Source of the DNA: Multifurca ochricompacta
Lineage: Eukaryota; Basidiomycota; Agaricomycetes; Russulales; Russulaceae
Direction: 5' to 3'
DNA: 32,197 bases
Assembly: GCA_022496185.1 (NCBI GenBank)
Contig: WTXG01000353.1
Location: 1-32,197, forward strand
The notes below the pieces were generated by a model. That model saw only the letters and a list, made by a program, of their open reading frames with translations. It was not told the DNA's origin and searched no databases. Below are positions 9,551 through 19,501 of this stretch, one piece after another (position 1 is the first letter of the stretch; each line of letters opens with the position of its first letter). Made by a program: the position numbers and the translations under genes.

Positions 9551-10117
9551 CCTGGCCAACAGGGCTGGGTATGACACAGATGAAGAGGCGACACTGGACC
9601 TCTTTTTGCAAGGGCTGCCTAACCCCCTGGTCAAAAACATTATCCAGTTCCACCACCCCCAGGACTGGGATCAATGGGTTGATGCTGCCTGGTGACAACA
9701 ACAAGACTATCTTGACTTTCAAACACACTTCGGAGTCGACACTAAGAAAGGAAAGACCCGGGACCAGTGGAAGGCTGCCTTTGGGGTCAAACCCGCCCAT
9801 GCCTCCCAGAGGGATCCAAACACAATGGACACCTCAGCTGACAGAACCAGAGCACGGGTTGCGCTTACTGAAGACGAAAGGCAGACATTGATGAAGGAAG
9901 GAAGGTGCTTTTGCTGCAAAGCACTGGGTCATATGTCGAGGGAATGCCCAAGGAAGGGAGCATGAGTGGCAGAAGCAACGGTTTCGCCTATCCGTAACAA
10001 TCCACCTACTGTCAACAAAAAGACACCGACAAAAGAAGAAAAGGCACAGGAAATATGGGCAAATATGATGAAAGAAAGTGAGGAAGTGCAAGCCATCTTG
10101 GTAGAGAAGGCTTTCGC

Positions 10118-10133
10118 CAAAAAGGATTTTTGA
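10118..10133 (+). promoter_or_regulatory. Candidate -1 frameshift site between gag and pol (element A)
   Basis: The zero frame reads GCC AAA AAG GAT TTT TGA and pol lies in the -1 frame (GGA TTT TTG). The C_AAA_AAG run and the T5 run just before the stop are kept in all three family-1 copies (25285-25270 minus, 30197-30212 plus). In C the heptamer is the canonical A_AAA_AAG. Confidence 0.55.
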
Positions 10134-13100
10134 TTGGCTCTACCCCATCGGCCTGGGCGCGAGCATTACATGTAACCTCTGTGTACACTAGTCGCTTCAA
10201 ATCACTGAAAATACCAGTACATTTCGAGACTACACAGAGGACGGCCGACCGTGACATCCTGATAGACTCAGGAGCCACTGATAACTTCATCAGCCCGCGA
10301 ATGGCAAGAACCATGGGCTTGGGGATGCTGGAACTCCCCCAGGAAAAGAATATTTGGAATATAGATGGAATGGCCAATAAAGCTGGAAGGATTACCCACT
10401 ACACCGACCTCAATGTCCAAGTAGGAGAGAAGACAAAAGCGATTTGGTTCCTTGTCACCAATCTAGGAAATGAAGATTTAATCCTAGGGTACCCATGGTT
10501 GGCTGCATTTGAGCCAAAAATCAACTGGAGCGACGCAACCATGGATAAGGAATTTTACCCTGTCCTCATTACATCATTAGGATACGATTATGCCATCTGA
10601 CATGCGAGGACAGCGGAAGAGGATGTAGGTCACTGTTATGCTACAAAGCATCGGAACTTGCCCAGAAGGCTGCAGAGGGGCATGCTGAAAAGACCTTTGA
10701 AGAGGTAGTGCCAGAGGTTTACCACCGCACTGGAAAGTATTCTCGGAAGAAGAGTCACAACGTTTTCCACCCGCACGACCTTGGGATCATGCTATCGAAT
10801 TCACACCTGATACCCCATTGGCCATTGACTGCAAAATTTATCCGTTATCCCAAACAGAGCAAGTGGCACTCACGACGTTCCTTGAAGAGCACCTTGCAAA
10901 AGGATACATTTGTCCATCAAAGTCACCATATGCATCACCCTTCTTCTTCATCAAGAAGAAAGATGGTAAACTTTGACCTGTTCAAGACTACTGACGGATA
11001 AATGCTCATACCATAAAGAATGCCTACCCCCTTCCTCTCATCTCCGAACTCATTGACACCATGCGAGACAAGTCCCTCTTTTCCAAAATGGATGTCCGAT
11101 GGGGATACAACAACATCAGAATTAAGGAAGGAGACCAATGTAAAGCCGCATTCAAAACCAACCAGGGACTCTTCGAGCCAAACGTCATGTTTTTCGGCCT
11201 CACCAACTCGCCTGCCACCTTTCAATCTATGATGAACCACATCTTCCACAACCTTATCCTCACAAGCGAAGTAGTGGTGTACATGGATGACATCCTTGTG
11301 GCTACAACAGATGATTTGGTCCATCACCAAGAGCGGGTTCATCAGGTATTGGAAATTCTGCACGAACACAATCTATATCTCAAACCAGCCAAGTGTTCAT
11401 TTGAACAACGGAGTATAGAATACTTGGGAGTCATCCTAGAGGGAGGACGTGTCCGGATGGACCCAGTAAAAGTGCAAGGAATCCGGGGTGGCCCATACCC
11501 ACATGTATCAAAGACGTGCGGTCCTTCATCGGGTTCTGCAATTTCTACTGACGATTTGTACGAGGCTTCTCAGGCATTGCTCAACCGTTAAATGGGCTGT
11601 TAAAGAAGGATGTACCCTGGCACTGGGGAGACGAACAGCAACGAGCCTTCGAACAGATCCGAGACATTGTGAGCTCAGAACCCGTCCTTCTGCAACCGGA
11701 TCTAGAAGAACCCTTCGAACTCGAAGTTGATGCATTGCACTTCGCAAACGGAGCAGTACTAAACCAGCGGGATGTGGCGGGACTGCTTCATCCGGTTGCC
11801 TTTTACTCGGAAACATTCTCACCGGCGGAATGAAATTATGACATTTGGGACAGAGAACTGCTTGCCATTGTCAAGGCACTACGACATTGGCAACCATACC
11901 TAGCCGGGACTCCCCATAAAACCATTATTCACACCGACCACTCCAACCTGTTATATTGGAAGGAACCCCATAAGATCAGTCGACGGGTTGCTCGTGAAGT
12001 CCTAGAGCTGGAAGAATACAACTTCGTGTTGAAACACATTGCAGGAAGTTGTAACGCACGTGCAGATGCCCTGTCACGATGGCCCGACTTGAACAATGGA
12101 GGGAGGACAACAATGATGTCACAGTCCTCCCCGAAGAAGTCTTCACGAGAACTGCCGTCATGAGCCTCCACGACATGGACTTATGGGCTCAAGTGTCACA
12201 AAATATGAATCAGCAATTATGTCAATCATGGGCGGATGCACACAATCTGAAGAAAATTGACGGCCTTTGGTGGAAGGATGGAGATCGACTCGTTGTCACC
12301 GGTGGCGACAACATTAAGAGGGGGGTGATCCATTTTCACCATGACCTTCCCTCTGCAGGCCACCCTGGCATTGCCAACACGTATGCCTTGGCCAAATGAG
12401 ATTACTGGTGGCCAAACATGAAGAAGGATGTGGAAGACTATGTGAAAGGATGCGCGGACTGCCAAGCCAACAAAGTAAACACACACCCACACCCACCAGC
12501 ACTATTCCCGATCACACCTACGGCCTCACTACCATTCCAGACCGTCGCAATGGACTTCATCGTCAAACTCCCCATCTCCAGAGGATTCGACTCTATCTTG
12601 ACCATCACCGACCATGATTGCTCTAAAGTGGCACTGTTCATACCCTGTAATGAGTCCGTCACAGTGGAAGGAGTGGCCAAGCTCTACCTGGATCATGTCT
12701 ACAGACACTATGGTCTCCCAGAAAAGATCATCTCTGACCACGACCCACGCTTCACCTCCGCATTTGCCAGAGCGCTCTGTAAGACCTTAGACATCACCCA
12801 AAATATCTCGACCGCCTACCATCCACAAACTGATGGACAATCAGAAAGAACAAACCAATGGCTAGAACAGTACCTTCGGTTCTGGTGCAATGGACGACAG
12901 GACGATTGGGCCGACTGGCTGGCAATGGCGGAGTTCGCACATAACTCATGGCCCAACGGGACTACTAAGACCCCTCCATTCTCACTTATCATGGGATGGA
13001 CACCACGGACCAACTGGACCAAGAAACCCACAAACGTCCCTTCAGCTGCACAGCGTATCAGCCAATGGGAAGAGATCAGGAAATCGGCCAATGAGAACCT

Positions 13101-13593
13101 GCTGAAGGCGCAAAAGACCCTGTCCGAAAGGCCGTTGAAGTTCACACCTTATCGGACCAATGACCTTGTCTGGCTGGAAGGAAAGAATATCCATATGTCA
13201 CACCCTACCACCAAATTAGCTCCCCGACGTCATGGGCCCTTCACGATAACAAGGAAGCTGTCAGATGTGTCATATGAACTCAGACTCCTGCCCACATGGA
13301 AAATTCATCCCATCTTCCATGCTCGACTCCTGACGCCTTACAAAGAAACGTCCCTGCATGGGGAAAACTTCCCAAGACCCCCTCCTGACTTAATCGATGG
13401 AGAAGCGGAGTGGGAAGTGGAGCGAATTCTAGACTCCTCATGTAAAGGCTGAGGGCGCAAGCTGCATTACCTAGTCAAGTGGAAAGGATTCCCAGACTCT
13501 GACAGCTCGTGGGAGCCCGCTGGAGATATCTTTGCCCTGGTCCTTATCTTGGAGTTCCATGCCCGACATCCTGAAGTGCCCAAGGGCAGTTAA
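10125..13593 (+). pseudogene. pol: pol of element A (PR-RT-RH-IN-chromodomain)
   Basis: It begins in the -1 frame at the gag stop. Visible parts are the aspartic protease (DSGATDNFIS, Asp codon at 10265), reverse transcriptase (YMDD at 11280-11291), RNase H (about 11700-12080) and the integrase zinc site H-H-C-C (about 12330-12460). The integrase core follows, with MDFIVKLP, SDHDPRF and QTDGQSERTNQ supplying D, D and E. The integrase tail and a chromodomain (LVKWKGFPDSDSSWEP) end at TAA 13591-13593. In-frame TGA codons lie at 10598, 10974, 10992, 11549, 11831, 12397 and 13450; where a sister copy is readable it has a CGA codon. Single-base losses near 10640, 10728 and 11487 break the frame further. 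Non-functional. Confidence 0.92.
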
Positions 13594-13671
13594 AAAGGGG
13601 ACAACCCACATCCCAAGCAAAGTCCCCAGTACATGCTCCCACAGCAACGTTCTACCACCATACAGTCTATC

Positions 13672-14871
13672 ATGTCTTTCATTGCCACCAACGCCGCCGT
13701 CGACGCTTTCACTGCCACCACCGTAGTTGTCGAGAACTTCCCCTCTGCTCATCCCTCCACACGCCCCTCCTCCTTCATCGACTATGAAGCCGCTGAGGCT
13801 CGAGTCAAGAACCAGTCCCCCAACCCCAATGACAATTTCGAACACTGTGAGGAACCACACCCAAATGACCTGGTGGGTATGGAATTGGATGACGAAGTCC
13901 CGGAATTCCCATTTTTTATTAACAACCCCAACTCCTCCATGTACTACCCACTGGAGATCACCATGGGCGATGGAACAGTTGCAATCGCCAAGTACATTTT
14001 CTACACCAATGGAGGGATGGATGTTGCCAGGTGCATGAAGAAGGACGGTCCGGTTTATGGGGCTCCAGTTTATCTGGAGGAAAGGTATACAGGTCGTCTA
14101 CATCACACGATGACCGATGAGCAGCTGGGGCACTTAGCTGCTGAAGATCCCCAGGCCTTTGCCATCGACGAGGTATTGAGTGACATGTGACTTCCGTGCC
14201 TCAAAGCCGAGGTAATGAGGCTGCGGAAGAATCTGACCCTGCACAACACACTCAATCAACAATACAAAGAACATGCCAAGATGATGGCCCGGTTGACCAA
14301 TGGGATGTTCCAGATCAAGCAGGAGCTAGTGGAGATCCGAAAGAGGTTGGAGAAGGGGGACGCCTACCAGACGATCGCTGAAAGGTACACTGACACCTAT
14401 GCCCAACCCCTCCCACCGCGATCATTAGGGGCTGCCCTGGTATTACTGCTGAACCGATTCGAGATGCCACGCATGCATGAGAATCCTCATGGGGAGACAT
14501 GCTGGTGGTGCGACAGCAAGTACCACATCAGCTGGAACTGTCCCCTCAATCGCAAGTGGTGCCGACACTGTCGTAGCAACCTGCATTGGAGCAGGTCCTG
14601 TATCTTCCGTCAAGTAGGAGTCGCCCCGACGATTAGCAACCCGTCCGGGTGGTGTGGCAAGTGCCTGCGCCATAATTCGGGACACCAGGAGTTGGACTGT
14701 CCTGTCCACGACCTGTGCTGCCTATGTGGGCAACGAGGCCCATACGGGTTCCTCCGTACTCATCAGTGTCCCCAAGACAAGGACAAGGAGAACTATACCA
14801 TGGATGATCATAATGTAGCCGACGATTACTTGGAGCTGGTACAGGATGATGACGGTACGAGTCGTTTCTAG
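13672..14871 (+). pseudogene. Accessory zinc-knuckle ORF downstream of pol (element A)
   Basis: This is a 399-codon frame from ATG 13672 (MSFIATN...) to TAG 14869-14871, with a single TGA at 14188-14190; the minus-strand copy has CGC there. The N-terminal half is acidic and unfamiliar. The middle (about residues 155-245) is Lys/Glu-rich and looks helical or coiled-coil. The C-terminal third packs Cys/His clusters: CWWCDSKYHISWNC and CRHCRSNLHWSRSC (both CX2CX4HX4C), then CGKCLRHNSGHQELDC (CX2CX6HX4C) and a further Cys/His group ending THQC. It ends about 30 bp before the 3' LTR. A function in RNA binding or packaging is inferred only from the knuckles. I do not recognise the family. Confidence 0.8.
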
Positions 14872-14888
14872 CTGGGTCTGCTAGAACC

Positions 14889-14902
14889 AGAAGAGGGGGT
14901 GA
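14889..14902 (+). other. Polypurine tract of element A
   Basis: AGAAGAGGGGGTGA abuts the 3' LTR. Element B has the matching AGAAGGGGGGGTGA on the minus strand (16021-16008). Confidence 0.8.
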
Positions 14903-15495
14903 TGTTACAATCCCTGCCAAGCAACCCTGTTTTCTTCACTCTTCCTAACGATGACCCCTCTTTACCACCCACTCTGCATTTCATGATCACATCTCCATCC
15001 TGGGACCCATCACGTGCTCTCCTCCCATCCCCGTGACCTCCTTTGTACTTGTTGACTCGCTATTTGCCCATGTTTGACCTGTATCTTGTTATCTCATATC
15101 TCTTTATCTTTACGACCGGACACTTACTTAATACCCTATCAGAAGCTAGGCTTTACACCCTCCACTTTCGTATATTTGGGCCCACCTGACCTTGTTATCC
15201 TTATCTCGTAGACACCCACTCGATTACGTATATAAGTCTGCTGTAACTACATTGTAGACCTCAGACTCGACTTATTGAATACATCAGTGCTTGTCTTCTG
15301 GACATCCCTTTGATCTCTGACTCAGTGTCTCAAAGTGCTTCTGGCACTTTTCCGTTCAACATCGTCTTAGGGAAGTGCCCCTTTGACTTTGACTCGTCCC
15401 ACTTAAACTCCAAGAGACCCTATTGGTTTCTTATCTGAACCTACGAATCGCACTGTCACACAAGTCGTGTGGAATGTCCCGCACCGGGCGTAACA
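14903..15495 (+). repeat. 3' LTR of element A
   Basis: It spans 593 bp from TGTTACAATCC to CGGGCGTAACA, uninterrupted, and serves as the reference for the broken 5' LTR. TATATAAG is at 15229 and the priming 11-mer at 15263-15273. The following TCTTG (15496-15500) is its predicted target duplication. Confidence 0.94.
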
Positions 15496-16007
15496 TCTTG
15501 GAGTGAAAGTGTGGCAAGTCAAAGTCAAAGAGGCTGTACTCTAAGATGATGTTGAATGGAGAAGTGCCAGAAGCACTGAGACGATTGAGTCTAAGGATTC
15601 AAGGGGAAGTCCAGAAGACAAGCACTGATGTATTCAATAAGTTGAGTCTGAGGTCTACAGTGTAGCTACAGCAGACTTATATATGTAATCCGATGGGCGT
15701 CTATGAGATAAGAGACTAGAGTCAGGTGGGCCCGAATATATGGAAGCGGAGGGCGTAAAGTCTGGCTTCTGATAGGGTATTAAGTAAGTGTCCGGTCGTA
15801 ACAATAAGAGACAATGAGATAAGAGATGAGGAACCAAACATAAGTACCATAGTGTAAACAAAGGCAAAGCGAGTCACGGGGATGGAAGGAGAGCATGTGA
15901 GGGGTCCCAGGACGGAGACGTAATCAGGAAGTGTAATGTGGGTGGCAGAGTGGGGTCGTCATTGGGAAGGGTAAAGAAAACAGGGTTACTCGGCAAAGGT
16001 TGTAACA
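15496..16007 (-). repeat. 3' LTR of element B, cut off by element A
   Basis: These 512 bp align without gaps to 26887-27398. The missing 80 bp correspond to 26807-26886. Counting by eye there are about 17 mismatched sites; each is CG against TG or CA, or TG against CA at an inferred former CG. The priming 11-mer AGACTCAACTT reads on the minus strand at 15649-15639. Confidence 0.92.
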
Positions 16008-17238
16008 TCACCCCCCCTTCTGGTTCTAGCAGACCCGGCTAGAAACGACTCATACTGTCATCATCCTGTACCAAGTCCAGGTAATCGTCAGCTACATTAC
16101 GATCATCCAATGCATAATTCTCCTTGTCCGAATCCTGTGGACATTGGTGGGTGCGAAGGAATCTGTATGGGCTGCGCTGACCACACGAACGACATAGATC
16201 ATGGACTGGACAGTCCAGTTCACGATGTCCCAAGTTGTGACGGAGGCACTTGCCGCACCATCCCGACGGATTGACGATTGTCGGGGTGACTCCTACTCAG
16301 CGAAAGATGCAGAAGCGACTCCAATGGAGGTTGCTATGGCAGTGCCAGCACCACTTGCAGTTGAGAGGACAATTCCAGCTGATGTGATACTTGCTGTCAC
16401 ATCGCCAGCAGGTCTCTCCTCGTGGATTCTCGTGCATGCGCGGCATCTCAAACTGATTCGGTAGCAATTGCGGGGCCGCTCCTAACGACCATGGAGGAAG
16501 GGGGCATGCATATGTATCAGCGTACCTTTCGGCTATGGTTTGGTACGCGTCCCCTATCTCCAGTCTCTTTCGAATCTCCACCAGCTCCTGTTCTATCTGG
16601 AACATCCCGTTGGTCAATCGCGCCATCATCTTTGCATGCTCTTTGTACTGTTTGTTGAGTGTCGTGCGCAGTGTCAAATTCTTCCGCAATCTCATTACTT
16701 CTGCTTTGAGCTGCGGAAGGCGCATGTCATTTAGCACCTCATCGATGGCAAAGGCATGAGAGTCCTCGGCGGCCAGATGTCCAAGCTGTTCATCAGTCAT
16801 CGTATGGTGCAGCCGTCCTGTGTACCTTTCTTCCAAATAAACTGGAGCCCCATAAACGGGGCCACCCTTCTTCATACAGTGCCTCACAAAACTGAGTCAA
16901 TGTTTTGCACTTTTGCACTGTTTGTTGAATATCACATCAGCCAAAACAAATATAAACAAAGTCTTGGTAGACCATAAAAGGTACAAGATAAGGGTTATGT
17001 AATGCAACAATGATTATGTAATTCTGATCAAAACCTGTGGAGCTACACCCATTTCAAATTGGGGACTCATTGACTCAGTTTTGTGAGTGGGTATCAGAAA
17101 TATCAGAATCTGATGCTCCACCAAATGTACAGCAACCAATCCTTAATATATGGTTACCATAGTTATCTTAATATTGATGGGACCTGGAATAGAGCTATTT
17201 AACCATGGTTTACATTCCCAGAATATTATAATTTCCCA

Positions 17239-18191
17239 ATGCACCCCACCTCCTCTGCTCAGAAAGAAAACATGCTCTCTCTGGCCTCTGAAGGTCATTC
17301 CACTCACACTATTGTGAAACAGGCATGGAGCGCAGCATACTGACTGTTAAGTTAGCGGGTTAAGCTAGAAAAGACAAGTTACTTCAGAGATAGAAGAAAC
17401 TCTCTATTACTATACTACACACCTAGAAAAGACAAGTTCTATATACAGAGTTAGTCTAAAGGCGGTGATGATAGTAGAGAGGACGACTTACACTTCAGAG
17501 ATAGAAGAAACTCTGAAGTGTAAGAGATGAAACAGACACCCTTATATACTATCCAAGGGATGGTCTGTGCACTGGGAATAAGTCCACAAGTGCCAGACAA
17601 AGTCCAAACAATAAACATGAGGGAGAAAGGCCATTGGCCACTACAGAAATCACATGTTACATGGTGTATCAGTCAGCTACTGCGGAATGTGAGAAAGAAA
17701 GTAATAATGATAATGTAAAAGTCCGAAACTCCGGTATCTAATCTAATCTACAAAGTAGCTAATCTAATCACCTGATGCCTGAAGCATCACCGAACATCTT
17801 CTGTGTTCAACAACTATTGCCTCCAGACTCAGCCTCAGCCAGTCCACAGTCTCTAGGACACTCAGGACCCTCCTTCCCAACCATCAGTCACCTCATTTTA
17901 GTCATCCTTCCAAGCTCTCAGCTACCTCTGAACATGCTATCATGATACAAATCACCACAGGAAAGGTTGGCAATGCTGTTCAGGCCACAAAGCACATCAA
18001 TTCCATCATCCCCAACCATGTCTCTTCACAAACTGTGCACTAGGTTCTTAAACAACATTCATTCAAGGCTGTAACAAAGAAGAAAAGGCCACTACTCTCT
18101 GCAGTACATTGCAAGAAGCACTTAGCCTTTGCTTTCAAGTACCAAAACTGGACTGTGGAGGACTGGCATCTGACCCAAACCTGTTGATTTT
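17239..18191 (+). pseudogene. Tc1-like transposase fragment, left arm
   Basis: The pieces are 17239-17312 and 17818-18191, separated by a solo LTR. They join to give a helix-turn-helix region (THTIASRLSLSQSTVSRTL) and a second domain (ITTGKVGNAVQATKHINS, KKKRPLLSAVHCKKHLAFAF) ending NWTVEDW. An in-frame TAG lies at 18041-18043. After 18166 the sequence leaves the transposase sense strand, because this is the palindrome junction. Only the DNA-binding half is present. Confidence 0.85.
17313..17812 (-). repeat. Solo LTR, family 3, left arm of the palindrome
   Basis: It spans 500 bp. TSD ACTAT is at 17308-17312 and 17813-17817. Removing it restores the Tc1 HTH frame. It holds a perfect 14-bp hairpin (17487-17500 with 17511-17524, 10-nt loop). 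TATATAAG reads on the minus strand at 17548-17541, which sets the orientation. The modules ACTTCAGAGATAGAAGAAAC and AGAAAAGACAAGTT each occur twice. Confidence 0.93.
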
Positions 18192-19496
18192 TGTTACGCT
18201 CAGCTGGGCGTTTCGTGTGCGACGTGCACAGGTCAGCGCGGGTCCATTACCTCAGCCGGGAGCCTAGCACAATAAGGCTAGGCTCTAGGCTACTGTCAAG
18301 CTTCGGAGTAGAATAGAGTTTGGTGCTATAACCAAGCACGGAGAGAGACGGGATGAGTCAGCCAAAGGGAGCTAATCCCCTAGGGCTGTTAAGTGGGGAT
18401 CAGGCTCAGCTGCAGTGCCAAAAGCACGTCAAACAGACTGAAGCTCAAGGGAGTGAAAAAGAGGGGTCAAAGGGAAGGGCACACACCCATTGCCAGAGGC
18501 AATGGGGGTCCCTGTAGGAATCTCAAAGGCGCAAAAGGAGGGAAAAGGCTCTGATGTATTCTGGGGTCTAAGATCTCTAGGCTGAAGGCCCAAGAGGTCA
18601 AATCTGGGGTCGTACAAACTGTCTACAGGGTCTTATATACTGTATGGGGGTCTAGTCTGTAGCTAATCAGAGATGGGGTCAGAGTCCTTATCGTCCAATA
18701 GATAAGAGTGTCAAATATAGTCCATGATAAGGATAAGCCTTATCAGAAGCATAGTCATGTGGGGCAGCCCCACAGGAGTCATATCAGTGTGGGAGGATTC
18801 CCACCAGGGTCAGGGGCGAATGGGGAGATGACAGGTCCCATAGGAGTCAGATCAGTGTGGGAATACTCCCACAGGAGTCAGAGGAGAGAGTCGGGTGACT
18901 GATGGGTCAGACGATCTAGGGGTCATGATCAAGTCCAAAGTCACATGGTCAAAGGGGTCACGTGGTCTGAGGTCATGTGGTCAAGGGTCACATGACAGGT
19001 CATGGCTTTGAGTCCATGTCATGTGCCTACAGGTCACGTGGTCTGGAGGGGTAAGTACAAGCCAAAGTCATCTTGTCTTCAGAGTCAGGTTTGGCAGGGA
19101 CAATGTCGGAGATCCCATGGGTGTCAGCCACAGGGACAGGGTACAGATACTGGCCAAGACAGAGGCCAAGTGTCAGGGGAAAAGGGAATGCAGCCATCAG
19201 CACAGTAGCTGAACTAGTAGTGAGTCAGGTGCAGGTGTCAAGGAAAAGGGGGTCCTGAGAGCGTCATGTCACAGGCATCAGGGTGGGGTCCTGGGCATAC
19301 AAGCCACAGGCATCAGGTGAGGTCCCAAGGTGGCAAGCCGAGGGCATCGGGTCAAGGGTCCTAGGCACAAGGCCATAGGCATCTGGGTTCTGGGGCCAAA
19401 GTGGTCAAGAGATGGTGGAGTAGGGGAGTGGACAGTCAAGTGTGGGAAGAGGGGAGGCGCAGTATGAGGGTCAGGGAAAAGAGTAGGTTTGTAACA
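18192..19496 (-). repeat. 1305-bp solo LTR near the palindrome centre (family 4)
   Basis: TSD ATTTT is at 18187-18191 and 19497-19501. Ends are TGTTACGCTC and GTTTGTAACA. Orientation is inferred from a TATATAAG on the minus strand near 18646-18639. No protein-like frame of note is present. Internally, GGTCACGTGG/GTCACATG-type motifs cluster at about 18915-19040. CACAGGAGTCA..ATCAGTGTGG repeats lie near 18768 and 18836. Tandem units of about 35 bp starting CACAGGCATC/CATAGGCATC cover about 19268-19390. It could also be a small non-autonomous LTR element, but no internal LTR pair was seen. Confidence 0.8.
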
Positions 19497-19501
19497 ATTT
19501 T

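Larger units (their letters stand above)
2502..10133 (+). pseudogene. gag: gag of element A, in four pieces
   Basis: The coding pieces are 2502-2897, 6934-6939, 8426-8963 and 9556-10133, split by a family-2 element, an hAT-like element and a solo LTR. The product would be the capsid/nucleocapsid precursor. Visible parts are an aromatic-rich N-terminal region, a proline run near the start MSTIAAQ (8490 region), the retrotransposon Gag core (about 8650-9690) and one CCHC zinc knuckle ending HMSREC. In-frame TGA codons lie at 8735-8737, 9693-9695 and just after the knuckle; the first two match CGA in element C. The reading frame upstream of MSTIAAQ has no ATG and opens after the TAA at the LTR end. 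It ends with TGA at 10131-10133, where pol takes over in the -1 frame. Confidence 0.88.
1..15495 (+). mobile_element. Element A: family-1 Ty3/gypsy retrotransposon, broken by nested insertions
   Basis: The order is 5' LTR, gag, pol (PR-RT-RH-IN-chromodomain), accessory zinc-knuckle ORF, polypurine tract and 3' LTR, all on the plus strand. The window opens inside the 5' LTR, about 68 bp in judged against the 3' LTR. Five insertions interrupt it: 95-607, 948-2377, 2898-6928, 6940-8417 and 8964-9550. Removing each one together with one TSD copy restores continuous sequence colinear with element C. The coding regions carry many in-frame TGA codons and a few 1-nt shifts, so the copy is dead. The bases after its 3' LTR (TCTTG, 15496-15500) belong to the interior of element B's 3' LTR, so A probably inserted there. 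Confidence 0.93.

Noticed and set aside
17527..17718. 63-codon frame present in both palindrome arms (and 19977-20168 minus) as a conserved small protein
   Set aside because: It lies inside the family-3 LTR downstream of the TATA on the wrong strand. The identity between the two arms only reflects the duplication, and the copy at 336-542 is diverged.
19002..19258. Three overlapping 60-70 codon frames in the 1305-bp LTR
   Set aside because: All three phases are open together because of GGTCA-rich repeats. None has recognisable features.
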